64,000 nucleotides of DNA from Pseudomonadota bacterium (GCA_027620495.1 JAQCEA010000013.1:1-64000); one strand, 5' to 3'; numbered from the stretch's first letter, positions 11,699-22,290 are shown. Notes: generated by a model from the sequence alone, not told the origin. Numbers and translations: made by a program.

Positions 11699-12621
11699 AG
11701 CGCGCGTTTTCCAAAAAAGCCTTGTGGGCGGAAAACTAGAAAAAAGGCGACCGCCAATGTTGCAATGATTTTTGCCAATGTTGGGGAAAAGAAAATAGAG
11801 ATAATGCCGTCACTCAAACCAATTAATAGCGCTGCGACAATTGTTCCTGGCAGGCTGCCGAGACCACCTATAATGACTACAATAAAAGATAATAAAAGTG
11901 GATCATGCCCCATCAGGTAGTGCGCTTGTTGGATCGGCACAATTAGAACGCCCCCAAGGGCAGCCAGCCCCGCACCAAGTCCAAAAACTGACGCATAGAC
12001 CCTGTTGACAGGAATAGCAAAGGCAAGTGCGGTTTCACGATCAAGTTGCGTTGCACGCATTATCAGCCCGTAACGGGTGCGGGTCATCAGCAGCCAAATA
12101 GCAACTAAAAGAGTCAACGCTGCGAGGATTACCGCAATTTTATAACTGGTGGTTCCGAGTCCCCAAGGCCAGTATAAGGCCAGCCCATCATTCGTCCACT
12201 CAAGGAGAGGAATCGATAACCGATTGTTAAAGGGCGCTTCGACTGGGCGTGCGTCTGGTCCAAATGTCATTAAAGTAAGTTGCTGAATGACGTAAAGCAG
12301 ACCGATTGTTGCCACGATGGTGCGCTCAGGATCATATCCAATCCGTTTGAGAATCAACTGATCGGCAATTACAGCCAATCCAGCCGTCAGCGGCGGTGCC
12401 AAAAGCATTGCAGCAACAAAGCCAAGCGCAGGGTTTCCTTCTATGCTCCCAGCTATCCACCAAGCCAAAACAGCTCCAACCATGAAAAACTCGCCATGTG
12501 CGACATTTACCACGCGCATCACCCCAAAAACTAATGACAAGCCTACGGCCATCAGTGATAGCACCGCCGCGGTGACAAGGCCCTCCAGAAGGCCAAGAAT
12601 GATATAGGGTCCAAGTTCCAT
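11695..12621 (-). CDS. livH: branched-chain amino acid-type ABC permease (LivH)
   Basis: AVGLSLVFGVMRVVNVAHGEFFMVGA; VVIIGGLGSLPGTIVAALLIGL. Confidence 0.93.
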   Translation of the reverse strand: MELGPYIILGLLEGLVTAAVLSLMAVGLSLVFGVMRVVNVAHGEFFMVGAVLAWWIAGSIEGNPALGFVAAMLLAPPLTAGLAVIADQLILKRIGYDPERTIVATIGLLYVIQQLTLMTFGPDARPVEAPFNNRLSIPLLEWTNDGLALYWPWGLGTTSYKIAVILAALTLLVAIWLLMTRTRYGLIMRATQLDRETALAFAIPVNRVYASVFGLGAGLAALGGVLIVPIQQAHYLMGHDPLLLSFIVVIIGGLGSLPGTIVAALLIGLSDGIISIFFSPTLAKIIATLAVAFFLVFRPQGFFGKRAL

Positions 12622-12738
12622 AAAACCAGGGTAAAACCACTTCCTTTGACAAGTGTCAGGCGGAATGTCTTAAAAATGAAATAAATTAGTTGATAAAATT
12701 ATCAGGTGCGGCCCGCCGTGACAGACCGCACCATGGCC

Positions 12739-14121
12739 TCAGAAAGGCTGTTTTGTATAGTCTACTTCATCTGGATAATAGGTATCCGATATGGAGGTAG
12801 TGTGCGCTAAAACAAGTTTACTGTTGGTTACTTTGGTAATGTATTGATGGCCAAACACCTGATGTGTCCTGCCGTTAAATTCTTTCGCACCTTGAGGGTG
12901 TGCATGGGAATGCGGCATTAAAGTCATTGCTTCAACAGCTTCGATCAGTTTGGCACGGTCTTTTGGACCGCTATAACCACTCGCTTCCATGCCGGCTTTA
13001 ACAATGTGGAGCGTTTCCCAACATCCAAACATATGGGCGTAGGTAGACACATCTTTAGAGTCGGACAATGAAGCGCCATTTGCATCGACACCAACGGCAG
13101 TGCGATAATCCTTATCATACACGGATTGGTTTGCCTGAGCGTAGCGTGGATTGCCTTCCCAGAAATATGTCCCTTCCAAAAACTCAAGGCCTGGACTCGC
13201 CAAATCAACTGCCTCTAAAGAATCGATAAAGCCAAAGATTTCTGGGCGCGAATTGCCAAAAAACTCACCCATTTCTTTTACGAAGGTCAGAACCGCTGGG
13301 CCAACCATGACATGATAAATCACGTCGGTATTGCGGGGGATTTTAGGAAAGTATTTTGTAAATGATGACTCAGTTGGAGGGATGGCTATTTTTGCAACCA
13401 CTTGCCCACCTTGTGCTTCTATCGCCGCTGAAAAATAATCTCGGTGATCATGACCAAAAGCGAAGTCTGGATAGATCATTGTTACCTTTTTACCCAATGA
13501 GCTACTGACAAATGGCGCCATGGCCTGTACCTGGCTTTTCACATCCGTAATGCCTGGTTGCAAGGTGTAGCGGTTTAGCATGCCACTTGCGACATGATGA
13601 CCTTCAGACACGACAAAATACGGAATTTTTAGTTCACCAGCACGCGGTGCAGAACCGATAACAACGTGGCTAAATAATGTGCCAAAAGCTATGTCGCATC
13701 CATGCTGCGTGGCCATCTTTTCAACAACTTCAGCACCACGTTTTGGGTCGGTGCCATCGTCTTCGGCTATAATTTCCACTTTCCGGCCATTAATACCGCC
13801 TTCATCGTTGATCTTTTTGACAGCAGCTTTGGTTGCACGATCATACCATCTGCCATACGCCGCTCCAATACCCGTACGATGGACCTGGAAACCAATTTTT
13901 ATCGGCTCTGATGCCTCAGCCTGACTATAGCGACCAAATAATGGCAAACTGCTTGCGGTCGCCACTAGTGCTGTTGTTGCGGCAAGTGTCTTAATTGCCT
14001 TGCGGCGGCTCGATTGTTTGGTCATATTTTGAACTTGGCCCATATCAACTTGATGGTTTCTTTTAATTGACACATTGTTTGTAGGTTTCCTCATATCTGC
14101 CTCCCCTGAATGTTTATCCAA
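12739..14121 (-). CDS. Liv-type ABC transporter substrate-binding protein, Tat-like signal
   Basis: SRRKAIKTLAATTALVA signal; EPIKIGFQVHRTGIGAAYGRWYDRATKAAVKKINDEGGINGRKVEIIAEDDGTDPKRG. Confidence 0.88.
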   Translation of the reverse strand: MDKHSGEADMRKPTNNVSIKRNHQVDMGQVQNMTKQSSRRKAIKTLAATTALVATASSLPLFGRYSQAEASEPIKIGFQVHRTGIGAAYGRWYDRATKAAVKKINDEGGINGRKVEIIAEDDGTDPKRGAEVVEKMATQHGCDIAFGTLFSHVVIGSAPRAGELKIPYFVVSEGHHVASGMLNRYTLQPGITDVKSQVQAMAPFVSSSLGKKVTMIYPDFAFGHDHRDYFSAAIEAQGGQVVAKIAIPPTESSFTKYFPKIPRNTDVIYHVMVGPAVLTFVKEMGEFFGNSRPEIFGFIDSLEAVDLASPGLEFLEGTYFWEGNPRYAQANQSVYDKDYRTAVGVDANGASLSDSKDVSTYAHMFGCWETLHIVKAGMEASGYSGPKDRAKLIEAVEAMTLMPHSHAHPQGAKEFNGRTHQVFGHQYITKVTNSKLVLAHTTSISDTYYPDEVDYTKQPF

Positions 14122-14191
14122 GTTGTATAATTGAATCCGCTAAAAGTGTGTGACCACTCAAAAAACAAGTCCAGTAAAATTTTATTTGTCA

Positions 14192-15613
14192 TTAGCTTAT
14201 CTTTGGCGCCGCAAGAAGCCATAAGCCAAGCCATGTATAAAGAACCATAAAAATTGCGACGGGCAATCCAGCATATACGGCTCTGACAGAATCACCGTAA
14301 ATTCGAACAGATTCCAGATGCGCTAAAATAACAGAAATAACATGACCAAGCGTGATCACAAAGGCCTGTGATAGCCAAATTAACCTGACAGTTTCACGAT
14401 GATTAAAAAAACCAGTAGTAACATAAAAACCATCTAATCCCAGTAAATTGAAACCATTACCCAATGGGTCATTAAGTGCCAAAAGCACATATTGACCTTC
14501 AACAAGGAGTGAGGGCAGGTAGTGCGCAGTATGATATGCAAGTGCGATAGGTAAAACGGTGGGCGCAAACGCATTTAGCAATGTTGTTGTGTTTAAATGT
14601 CCTGATGCAAGCCTGTTACCAATTGTGATCATAATGATAAATAGTCCGATAAGTATCAAATTAGCACTCAATAGACCTATTACCACTGGAATAACAACGG
14701 CGGATCTTCCAGGAAAATCAAGCGGATTCACTCCAATCTGATCAAACCAAAAAAATGTTTCATTTAATCCATCGAATGAGCCTGTGCCCAACAATACTAA
14801 AATGAAAATTGAAATTCCTCGGAATATTTTAATGTTATCTTTGAATTGCCAACCTAGCCAACCAGCGCAAAGCTTGTCGCCACGCTGTGCGAATACGGCC
14901 AGGCGTTTAAGTTGAACCATCATCACAGAGAAAAATTCAACCCGCTCTAGCCAGCGTTCAGGGCCAAAAACTACCATGCCTGAAAATGTCATTGTCATGT
15001 AGACTGTGAGCACGCTTGCCAAGCGCGCTGGATCGTCAGGCGCTGGATCAGCAAGAGTAAAGGCGGAAAACATCAATAGAATTGCCACGGCTGGCAAAAT
15101 GCCCGCTTGATCAGGTAGCTTTAACCAAGGTCGAGATAACAAAATAGTTAGTGGTTTTACAGCCCATTGCCATGGTGAAATCCAGCCCCACAAGTTAAAC
15201 AAATAGCCTTGAATCATTGGGGCCGCCATCCAAAATGCGACCCAAAATCCAAGTGTAAGCGGGTTTTCAAGTGGATCACGCGTTCCATTTAGGCCTGTTT
15301 GAATGCCCCAAACGACAAAAAGAAATGAAATAAAACTACTAATTTCCTGAGTTGATGAATTAATCCTGAATTCAATTAAGTTAATTTTTTTGAATAATTT
15401 ATATGGAACTTGGGAAGGCAAGAACCACACTAGCATCAGGCTGAGTGCTACAATTAAAACGCCCAGAGCTATGTATGGACCTGTTGGCAAGAGGGCAATG
15501 AAACTTTGCCCAGTCGCGTGTGAGAATGCTTTGGTTGGCGTAGTAATTCCTACAACTGACAATGAGATTTTTTTCCAAAATCGGCATGTTAGAGGAATTC
15601 TACAAATGATCAT
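14192..15613 (-). CDS. polytopic membrane protein of unknown function
   Basis: 473 aa with many hydrophobic helices; same strand as and upstream of the Liv SBP; start uncertain. Confidence 0.6.
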   Translation of the reverse strand: MIICRIPLTCRFWKKISLSVVGITTPTKAFSHATGQSFIALLPTGPYIALGVLIVALSLMLVWFLPSQVPYKLFKKINLIEFRINSSTQEISSFISFLFVVWGIQTGLNGTRDPLENPLTLGFWVAFWMAAPMIQGYLFNLWGWISPWQWAVKPLTILLSRPWLKLPDQAGILPAVAILLMFSAFTLADPAPDDPARLASVLTVYMTMTFSGMVVFGPERWLERVEFFSVMMVQLKRLAVFAQRGDKLCAGWLGWQFKDNIKIFRGISIFILVLLGTGSFDGLNETFFWFDQIGVNPLDFPGRSAVVIPVVIGLLSANLILIGLFIIMITIGNRLASGHLNTTTLLNAFAPTVLPIALAYHTAHYLPSLLVEGQYVLLALNDPLGNGFNLLGLDGFYVTTGFFNHRETVRLIWLSQAFVITLGHVISVILAHLESVRIYGDSVRAVYAGLPVAIFMVLYTWLGLWLLAAPKIS

Positions 15614-15692
15614 GTTTCAATATGAAAACTGCACTTTTCGATTGTCAAGCTAAGTTGAAAATTTTTGAGTAACAGTAAATTGGTGTTGGAAA

Positions 15693-15746
15693 TCATACCC
15701 AAGCGCTAATCGTAGGGTCTTGAACAAATCCTGCCCCCGCAACCAT
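15693..15746 (+). repeat. 54-bp dispersed direct repeat, copy 2
   Basis: TCATACCCAAGCGCTAATCGTAGGGTCTTGAACAAATCCTGCCCCCGCAACCAT. Confidence 0.97.
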
Positions 15747-15756
15747 TTTTCTCACT

Positions 15757-16191
15757 CTATTCTTGAACCGTTTCCATCGAGACAAAGGTTGACGTTGATG
15801 CCACATGTGGCAGAGATGAGATATTCTCTGCAAGCTCTGTTCGGTAATTACGAATATTGTTTGTTCGGACTTTGAGCAGATAGTCAAAACTGCCTGCAAT
15901 CATGTGGCATTGTTCAACAGATTTCAGCGCTCTCACAGCCGAATTGAACGCCGTCAGCGCATTAGCGCGGGTATCTGACAAGGTTACTTGGACAAAGGCG
16001 ATATGATCCTGTCCCAGTTTTGTATAATTAAGCTGTGCTGCATATCCACGAATATACCCTTCTTTTTCAAGTTTCTTTATCCGCGCTTGCAATGGTGAGG
16101 GTGACAGACCGACTTGTTCAGATAGTTTTTTGAGTGTTGTTTTACTATCATGAGACAGCTGATCAAGTATTTTAAAATCGATGGCGTCCAA
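15757..16191 (-). CDS. Lrp/AsnC-family regulator, probable putA regulator (PutR-like)
   Basis: MDAIDFKILDQLSHDSKTTLKKLSEQVGLSPSPLQARIKKLEKEGYI HTH; divergent from putA. Confidence 0.9.
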   Translation of the reverse strand: MDAIDFKILDQLSHDSKTTLKKLSEQVGLSPSPLQARIKKLEKEGYIRGYAAQLNYTKLGQDHIAFVQVTLSDTRANALTAFNSAVRALKSVEQCHMIAGSFDYLLKVRTNNIRNYRTELAENISSLPHVASTSTFVSMETVQE

Positions 16192-16347
16192 AGTAAAAAA
16201 TCCTAAATTAATTCGTTTTATAATAAATATAATACAAAAATAGTCAAAAATCAGTAAATTAAATATTTAAATAAGAAAAATAAAGGAAAAATACAAAATA
16301 AAAATTTGATAACATAGCCGCATCAATCTAATGCCGGAGAGTTGGCG
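16192..16347. promoter_or_regulatory. AT-rich divergent lrp/putA control region
   Basis: Long A/T-rich tract between divergent Lrp regulator and putA; GGAGAG upstream of the putA ATG at 16348. Confidence 0.5.
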
Positions 16348-19300
16348 ATGAACGCTATGCAAAGCCCGTTGAAAAAGATGTCATGGGGGCAAGGGCTTTT
16401 CCCTCAAATTGGACCTGTTGCGGATGAATTGGCGCTTGTCGAAGCATTTCACCATTTGCCTGCCCTTAGCTTGCAAGACCGGACAAACATCTTACAAAAA
16501 GCCAGAAAAATAACAGCTTTGGCACGCCAAACCAGCGCCATCATTTCGGCGGAAAAGATCATGGCGGTCTATAAATTATCGACATCAGAGGGGCGCATGA
16601 TCATGGAGCTTGCCGAAGCTTTGTTGCGCGTACCAGATGCGACGACACGCGATTTTCTGATTTTTGACAAACTTGCCCCCGGTCACTGGCTAGATGGTGA
16701 CGCCAAAGGGTTTTTAAGGGGGATGGAATCTGCGCTTGCACTTGCTGGGGCTATTGTTCGACACGGGCATGATGATGCTTTGACGGCGGTCGTCTACAGA
16801 CTTGGTGTGCCGACGGTTCGTCGTGCCATTGAAACAGCGATGCGCCAGATGGGCGGACAATTTGTCTTTGCTGAAACCATTGAACGCGCGGCAAAGAACG
16901 CCGCTCAGCAAAAACAACTGTTCTCATTCGATATGCTGGGGGAAGCGGCGCGTTCTGAAGAAGATTGCGTGCGGTATTTCAATGCCTATGCTAAAGCGAT
17001 CGATGTTGTTGGTACACAGGCCACAAATGACGATGTGAATCAGAATTCTGGCGTCTCTGTCAAACTCTCTGCGCTATCTTGCCGGTTACAGCCACGCTAT
17101 TGGCCGAAAAGCCACGAGGCGTTAACGCGGCGCATGGTCAAGCTTGCGATAGAAGCACGGCGGCACAATATCCCGTTGACGATTGATGCCGAGGAATTTA
17201 GCAGATTAGAGCCAAGCCTTTACGTCTTTGAATCTCTGCTGGCACATCCCGATCTAAAGGGGTGGCAGGGGTTTGGGATGGTTGTTCAGGCCTACGCACG
17301 TCATGCCGGTCAGGTGATGAATTGGCTGGAGGCAAAAGCGCGCACCTATCAGACCCGAATATCAGTGCGGCTGGTGAAAGGGGCCTATTGGGACAGTGAA
17401 ATCAAGATCGCACAGGAAAAGGGCCTTGCAGATTTTCCGGTTTACACGTCAAAAAAACATACTGATTTAGCATATATTACTCATGCAAAACGCCTGATGA
17501 GGGCGTCGGCCTATATCCATCCACAATTTGCAAGTCATAATGCTTATACGCTTGTTGCTGTGGCCCATCTCGCAGATATGGTAAAACCGAAATCATTTGA
17601 GCTTCAGAAGCTTCATGGCATGGGCGATGATGTTCACCGGCAACTTAGAAACATCACGACAGCACCTTTGCGTGTTTATGCGCCGGTTGGCCGACACCAT
17701 GATTTGTTAGCCTATCTTGTCCGCCGAATTCTGGAAAACGGGGCAAGTTCCTCCTTTATGAATCAATTTGCTGATGAAATGGTGGACATTGAAACGCTGG
17801 TTCGTGATCCTTACGAGAGCGTGCGCCTGAAGACCCATGTACCAACAGGGGCGCAGATATTTTGGCCTGAGCGCAAGAACAGTCGCGGCTTTGACGAGGC
17901 GAATATCGCTACATTGTGTGCGTTTGCTACTGATGTTTCAAACGAGCAATTGCCCACCCCACCGCGCGATTCTAGTCGGCAAGATGTTGCCAGAGCCTTT
18001 GAGAAGGCGCGCCAATCATCATGGCGCTGTGTTAGCCCGGCCGAACGGGGCAATATTCTTAATCATATTGCCGATCAATACGAAAACGCTGCCAGTGAAA
18101 TTTTTCGTCTGCTTGTTCAAGAGGCAGGCAAAACCATAGACGATGCCGCCGGTGAATTAAGAGAGGCTGTAGATTTTTGTCGATATTATGCGGCGCAGGC
18201 GCAAAAGATTAATTCTGCGTCGCTGGCACGCGGGACTGTTGTGGCGATCTCACCATGGAATTTTCCGCTGGCAATTTTTACTGGCCAGATTGTTTCAGCA
18301 CTTGGAGCAGGTAACATGGTTCTGGCAAAGCCCGCTGAGCAGACACCACTGATTGCCGCGTTTGCAGTGTCGCTTATGCATAGGGCGGGTGTGCCAAAAG
18401 ATGCGATTCAACTTTTATGCGGTAGCGGAACTGACGTTGGGGCCGCCCTCACTATCGCAGGACAGGCTGATATGGTGGTCTTTACCGGGTCAACTCATAC
18501 GGCCAAACTGATTGAAAGTGCCATTGCAGATTCAGCCAAGCCCGATGCACCGCTCATTGCAGAAACTGGTGGTCTTAATGCGATGATTGTTGACAGTTCA
18601 GCGCTTCTTGAACGGGCTGTGGATGACATTATAAATTCTGCTTTTAAGTCTGCAGGCCAGCGATGTTCAGCTTTACGAATTTTATATGTGCAAGAAAATA
18701 TAGCCGCTGACCTGATGCGTATGTTGGCAGAGGCCGCTGCTATGCTAAAGCTTGGTGATCCGTCTCAACCTGATACCGATATTGGCCCGGTCATTGATAA
18801 AGAAGCAAAATCCACAATTGATATTTATGTAGAAAAGGCCCGCATCGAGGGAAGGCTGATCTGGCAGGGTATTGCGCCTGAAACGGTATGTTTCTGCCCA
18901 CCGTCAATTTTAAGCGTTGACGGTATCGCCGATCTTCAGGGTGAAGTTTTCGGTCCTGTGCTTCATATCGCCACCTATAGAGCTGGAGATGAAGCAACGG
19001 TTGTAAATGCCATCAATGGGTCTGGTTACGGCCTCACCTTTGGTATGCATAGCCGGATCGACACCAGTATCGAGGCAGTGAGCGCGGCTATCAACGTTGG
19101 CAATGTCTACATTAATCGCAATCAAATTGGTGCTGTTGTAGGCTCACAGCCCTTTGGTGGTCATGGTCTATCAGGCACTGGCCCAAAGGCGGGCGGGCCG
19201 CTATATCTCAATACATTTTTGAAAAAAACCGATTGGGAATATAGCCGAAAGGCCATCACATTTGACTGCCCCGGGCCATCTGGTGAGCATAATAAATACA

Positions 19301-19626
19301 GTCTCACATCAAAGAAAGGCAAAGTGCTGGTGCTTCATAAAGATGCCGAAACACGCAAAGAGCTTGCCCGTATTGCAAAAAGCTTTGGTAATAAATTCAA
19401 GATGGCGGCAACGCTTACAGAAGAACTTGCAGATATTGATGTGGTGATGACGAAAGTGAAAAACAGCCCTGACGCTGGTGCGTTGCGCAAGGCACTATGC
19501 AAGGCCAGTCAGAGAGTAATACCGCTGATTACAGATGAAGGCGGCTATAGCTGGCTTCGGTCAGAAAAACATATCTGCCGCGATGTCACCGCATCTGGCG
19601 GCAATATAGACCTTCTTATGAAATAG
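16348..19626 (+). CDS. putA: bifunctional proline dehydrogenase / L-glutamate gamma-semialdehyde dehydrogenase
   Basis: PRODH motifs (GVSVKLSALSCRLQP, RLVKGAYWDSEIKIAQEKG) and ALDH domain (ISPWNFPLAIFTGQ, QRCSALRILYVQ); no obvious N-terminal RHH domain. Confidence 0.97.
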   Translation: MNAMQSPLKKMSWGQGLFPQIGPVADELALVEAFHHLPALSLQDRTNILQKARKITALARQTSAIISAEKIMAVYKLSTSEGRMIMELAEALLRVPDATTRDFLIFDKLAPGHWLDGDAKGFLRGMESALALAGAIVRHGHDDALTAVVYRLGVPTVRRAIETAMRQMGGQFVFAETIERAAKNAAQQKQLFSFDMLGEAARSEEDCVRYFNAYAKAIDVVGTQATNDDVNQNSGVSVKLSALSCRLQPRYWPKSHEALTRRMVKLAIEARRHNIPLTIDAEEFSRLEPSLYVFESLLAHPDLKGWQGFGMVVQAYARHAGQVMNWLEAKARTYQTRISVRLVKGAYWDSEIKIAQEKGLADFPVYTSKKHTDLAYITHAKRLMRASAYIHPQFASHNAYTLVAVAHLADMVKPKSFELQKLHGMGDDVHRQLRNITTAPLRVYAPVGRHHDLLAYLVRRILENGASSSFMNQFADEMVDIETLVRDPYESVRLKTHVPTGAQIFWPERKNSRGFDEANIATLCAFATDVSNEQLPTPPRDSSRQDVARAFEKARQSSWRCVSPAERGNILNHIADQYENAASEIFRLLVQEAGKTIDDAAGELREAVDFCRYYAAQAQKINSASLARGTVVAISPWNFPLAIFTGQIVSALGAGNMVLAKPAEQTPLIAAFAVSLMHRAGVPKDAIQLLCGSGTDVGAALTIAGQADMVVFTGSTHTAKLIESAIADSAKPDAPLIAETGGLNAMIVDSSALLERAVDDIINSAFKSAGQRCSALRILYVQENIAADLMRMLAEAAAMLKLGDPSQPDTDIGPVIDKEAKSTIDIYVEKARIEGRLIWQGIAPETVCFCPPSILSVDGIADLQGEVFGPVLHIATYRAGDEATVVNAINGSGYGLTFGMHSRIDTSIEAVSAAINVGNVYINRNQIGAVVGSQPFGGHGLSGTGPKAGGPLYLNTFLKKTDWEYSRKAITFDCPGPSGEHNKYSLTSKKGKVLVLHKDAETRKELARIAKSFGNKFKMAATLTEELADIDVVMTKVKNSPDAGALRKALCKASQRVIPLITDEGGYSWLRSEKHICRDVTASGGNIDLLMK

Positions 19627-19720
19627 TCTGCCTGATGATTTATTTGCGATACAGCCTCTATTTATGGGCGCGTCAAGCGTTTCTTTTTCAGAAAAGCTTT
19701 GCAACAGTTGCCAAAAAAAT

Positions 19721-19774
19721 TCATACCCAAGCGCTGATCGTAGGGTCTTGAACAAATCCTGCCCCCGCAACCAT
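19721..19774 (+). repeat. 54-bp dispersed direct repeat, copy 3
   Basis: TCATACCCAAGCGCTGATCGTAGGGTCTTGAACAAATCCTGCCCCCGCAACCAT; one difference from copy 2. Confidence 0.97.
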
Positions 19775-20047
19775 TGTTATTTGCACCCCCTCGCTTTTGG
19801 CCCGGGGGTGTTCGTTTTTTGGCTCTATGCCAAGCTTTAGCAAGGCCCCAAGCTCACCGTAGCGTTTGATTTTCAATTTCCCATTTTCTGGAACAAACTG
19901 CACCCGTTCGATCAACTGGCGGATGGCAGTGTTAGTATCGACAAAAATCATCGGGTCGGTTATGTCCAGTATATGGATAGTGGTAAAATGATCGTCAGTG
20001 TTTTGCACTGGTGAAGAATGACCCCGAGGTAGGTCATGATTAATCAA
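19721..20047 (-). pseudogene. C-terminal remnant of a serine site-specific recombinase reading into repeat copy 3
   Basis: IRQLIERVQFVPENGKLKIKRYGELGALLKLG matches the C-terminal pattern of large serine recombinases; continues in frame as ..GVQITMVAGAGFVQDPTISAWV across the repeat; no catalytic domain present. Confidence 0.7.
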
Positions 20048-20071
20048 TTTAGACGCATAATATAAACGTCA

Positions 20072-22156
20072 ATGCTGGAACGAGAAATGGCTGTTTCGTG
20101 GCGAAAAGATGGGATTTATGGGTTTGTCGTGCTGGACAACCCGCCGGTGAATGCCATTAACCGCGAAATTCGGCAGGGCTTGTTAGAAGCTGTTGACTGG
20201 GCCGAAAGAGAAGGGCTTGAACGGGTCATTTTATCAGGTGCCGGGCCTGCCTTTGCGGCTGGTGCTGACGCCAAGGAATTTGATCGCGCGCCAGAGGCAC
20301 CGCATCTTCCAGATGTTTTAAATCGTATTGAGTCAAGCACGGTGCCATGGATTGCGGCCTTGCATGGTGCGGTTCTTGGCGGCGGTGCGGAATTGGCGTT
20401 GGCGTGCCGTTACCGTGTGGCCCGCAGTGACGCCAGTATTGGGTTTCCAGAGGTCATTTTGGGCCTTGTGCCGGGGGCTGGCGGCACGCAAAGACTGCCC
20501 CGCCTTGTCGGCCTTGGTGAAGCGTTGAATCTTGTGCCAACCGGCAAAGCCATCAATGGCAGGCAGGCCAAGGAGATTGGCCTTGTCGATGAAATTGATG
20601 ATGATCCGCTGGGTTTTGCGGAAATAACCAATGGGGAGTTGCTGGGTATGTCGGTTCCAGTTGGCGCGTTAAACGCTGGTGAGGTTGATGAAGCGCATTA
20701 TGAGTCGGCGAGCGTGCTTGCCAAAAAGCGGATGCGCGGACAAGTCGCACCTCTCAAAGCAATTGATTTATTGCGTGTCGCCCAGACCCAGACGCTAGAA
20801 GCAGGCATGAAGCGTGAGCGTGAAGTTTTTCTGGATTTGCGGCAGTCTGATCAAGCCCGAGCGCTTCGCCATATTTTTTTCGCAGAACGTGGCGCTAAAA
20901 TCCCATCTGATTTAAAGCCAGAGATGAAGATACCGGATCACGTTGCCGTTGTGGGTGGCGGCACAATGGGCGCGGCGATTGCTTATGCTTTTTTAAATAC
21001 TGGTGCAAAAGTTGTGGTTTTGGAGACTGACGCCGATGGTTTGGCGCGTGCGTCCACCAACATTGAGGCGCTGATCAGTAACAGCCTATCATCGGGCCGG
21101 ATTGATGAAACCGCGGCCAATGCGCGGCGTAATCAAATGACGCGAACAACAAATTACCAAGACCTTGCGGGCGTTGATCTTGCAATCGAAGCGGTTTTTG
21201 AGGATGGTTCTGTCAAGCAAAAGGTTTTGCGATCCCTTGAGGCGGCGTTGCGACCGGATGCTGTGATTGCGACAAATACATCTTATCTGGACGTCAATAT
21301 GCTGGCAGCTGCACTGGCTGATCCGTCACGTTTGATTGGTCTGCATTTTTTTGCCCCAGCCCATATCATGAAGCTATTAGAAATCGTCAAAGCCGAGATG
21401 GCGTCTCCAAAAGCACTAGCTGTGGGGTATGCGGTTGCAAAACGCCTTGGCAAAATTCCAGTCGTTGCTGGTGTATGTGACGGCTTTATCGGCAATCGTA
21501 TTTTGGCCCGCTACCGGGAAGCGGCTGATACCTTGCTCATGGATGGCTGTACACCATGGGACATTGACGAGGCGATGGTCGATTTTGGCTATGCGATGGG
21601 GCCGTATGCGGCACAGGATTTATCGGGTCTTGATATTGCCCATGCAAACCGCCGCCGGCAAGATGCTACACGTGATCCGGCGCGGCGCTATATCCCCATT
21701 GCTGATCAGTTGGTAGCGGCTGGGAGACTGGGGCGTAAATCCGGTGCTGGGTGGTATCAATACCCGGCAAATGGCGGCAGAGACATAGACCCGGCCATTG
21801 AGAAAATCATTTTACAAGCGGCGGCATCAGCTGGCATTGATCGCCGCGCCTTTACCCCATCTGACATTCAAAACCGGCTTGTGCTGGCGATGATTAATGA
21901 AGCGGCAAATATTCGTTTTGATGGCATTGCGGCAACAACGGCTGATATCGATCTTGTGCTGGTTCATGGCTATGGCTTTCCGCGTTGGCGTGGTGGGCTT
22001 TTGCATTATGCCGACCAGATTGGCGTTGACCGATTGCTGGCAATGCTCGGAATGTACGCGGCAGAAGACCCGCTTGTCTGGCACCCAAGCCCGGTGCTTA
22101 TCGATTGCGCTGAAGCCAAAATCAGTTTGGCCGACTGGCAAGCAGAAAATCATTAG
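20072..22156 (+). CDS. 3-hydroxyacyl-CoA dehydrogenase / enoyl-CoA hydratase fusion (FadB/FadJ-like)
   Basis: N-terminal crotonase fold (DNPPVNAINREIRQGL, GGGAELALACRYRVA) and HCDH domain (VAVVGGGTMGAAIAYAF, FAPAHIMKLLEIV). Confidence 0.94.
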   Translation: MLEREMAVSWRKDGIYGFVVLDNPPVNAINREIRQGLLEAVDWAEREGLERVILSGAGPAFAAGADAKEFDRAPEAPHLPDVLNRIESSTVPWIAALHGAVLGGGAELALACRYRVARSDASIGFPEVILGLVPGAGGTQRLPRLVGLGEALNLVPTGKAINGRQAKEIGLVDEIDDDPLGFAEITNGELLGMSVPVGALNAGEVDEAHYESASVLAKKRMRGQVAPLKAIDLLRVAQTQTLEAGMKREREVFLDLRQSDQARALRHIFFAERGAKIPSDLKPEMKIPDHVAVVGGGTMGAAIAYAFLNTGAKVVVLETDADGLARASTNIEALISNSLSSGRIDETAANARRNQMTRTTNYQDLAGVDLAIEAVFEDGSVKQKVLRSLEAALRPDAVIATNTSYLDVNMLAAALADPSRLIGLHFFAPAHIMKLLEIVKAEMASPKALAVGYAVAKRLGKIPVVAGVCDGFIGNRILARYREAADTLLMDGCTPWDIDEAMVDFGYAMGPYAAQDLSGLDIAHANRRRQDATRDPARRYIPIADQLVAAGRLGRKSGAGWYQYPANGGRDIDPAIEKIILQAAASAGIDRRAFTPSDIQNRLVLAMINEAANIRFDGIAATTADIDLVLVHGYGFPRWRGGLLHYADQIGVDRLLAMLGMYAAEDPLVWHPSPVLIDCAEAKISLADWQAENH

Positions 22157-22290
22157 ACCATGGCGGGTCTATGTTTCTGATTTTTTCAAACGATGAACGT
22201 CATATTCATCCTATCAATGCCTGCGCTTCGATTGATATTTGACAAGCGGTATAGTAAACATAGCGCGCCGAGATATAGGGAGAGATTACC

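Noticed and set aside
15693-15899. ORF 15693-15899 (-) ending MVAGAGFVQDPTISAWV as a real protein
   Set aside because: Most of it is an alternate-frame read of the lrp gene that runs into the repeat; unlike copy 3 there is no recombinase-like sequence upstream.
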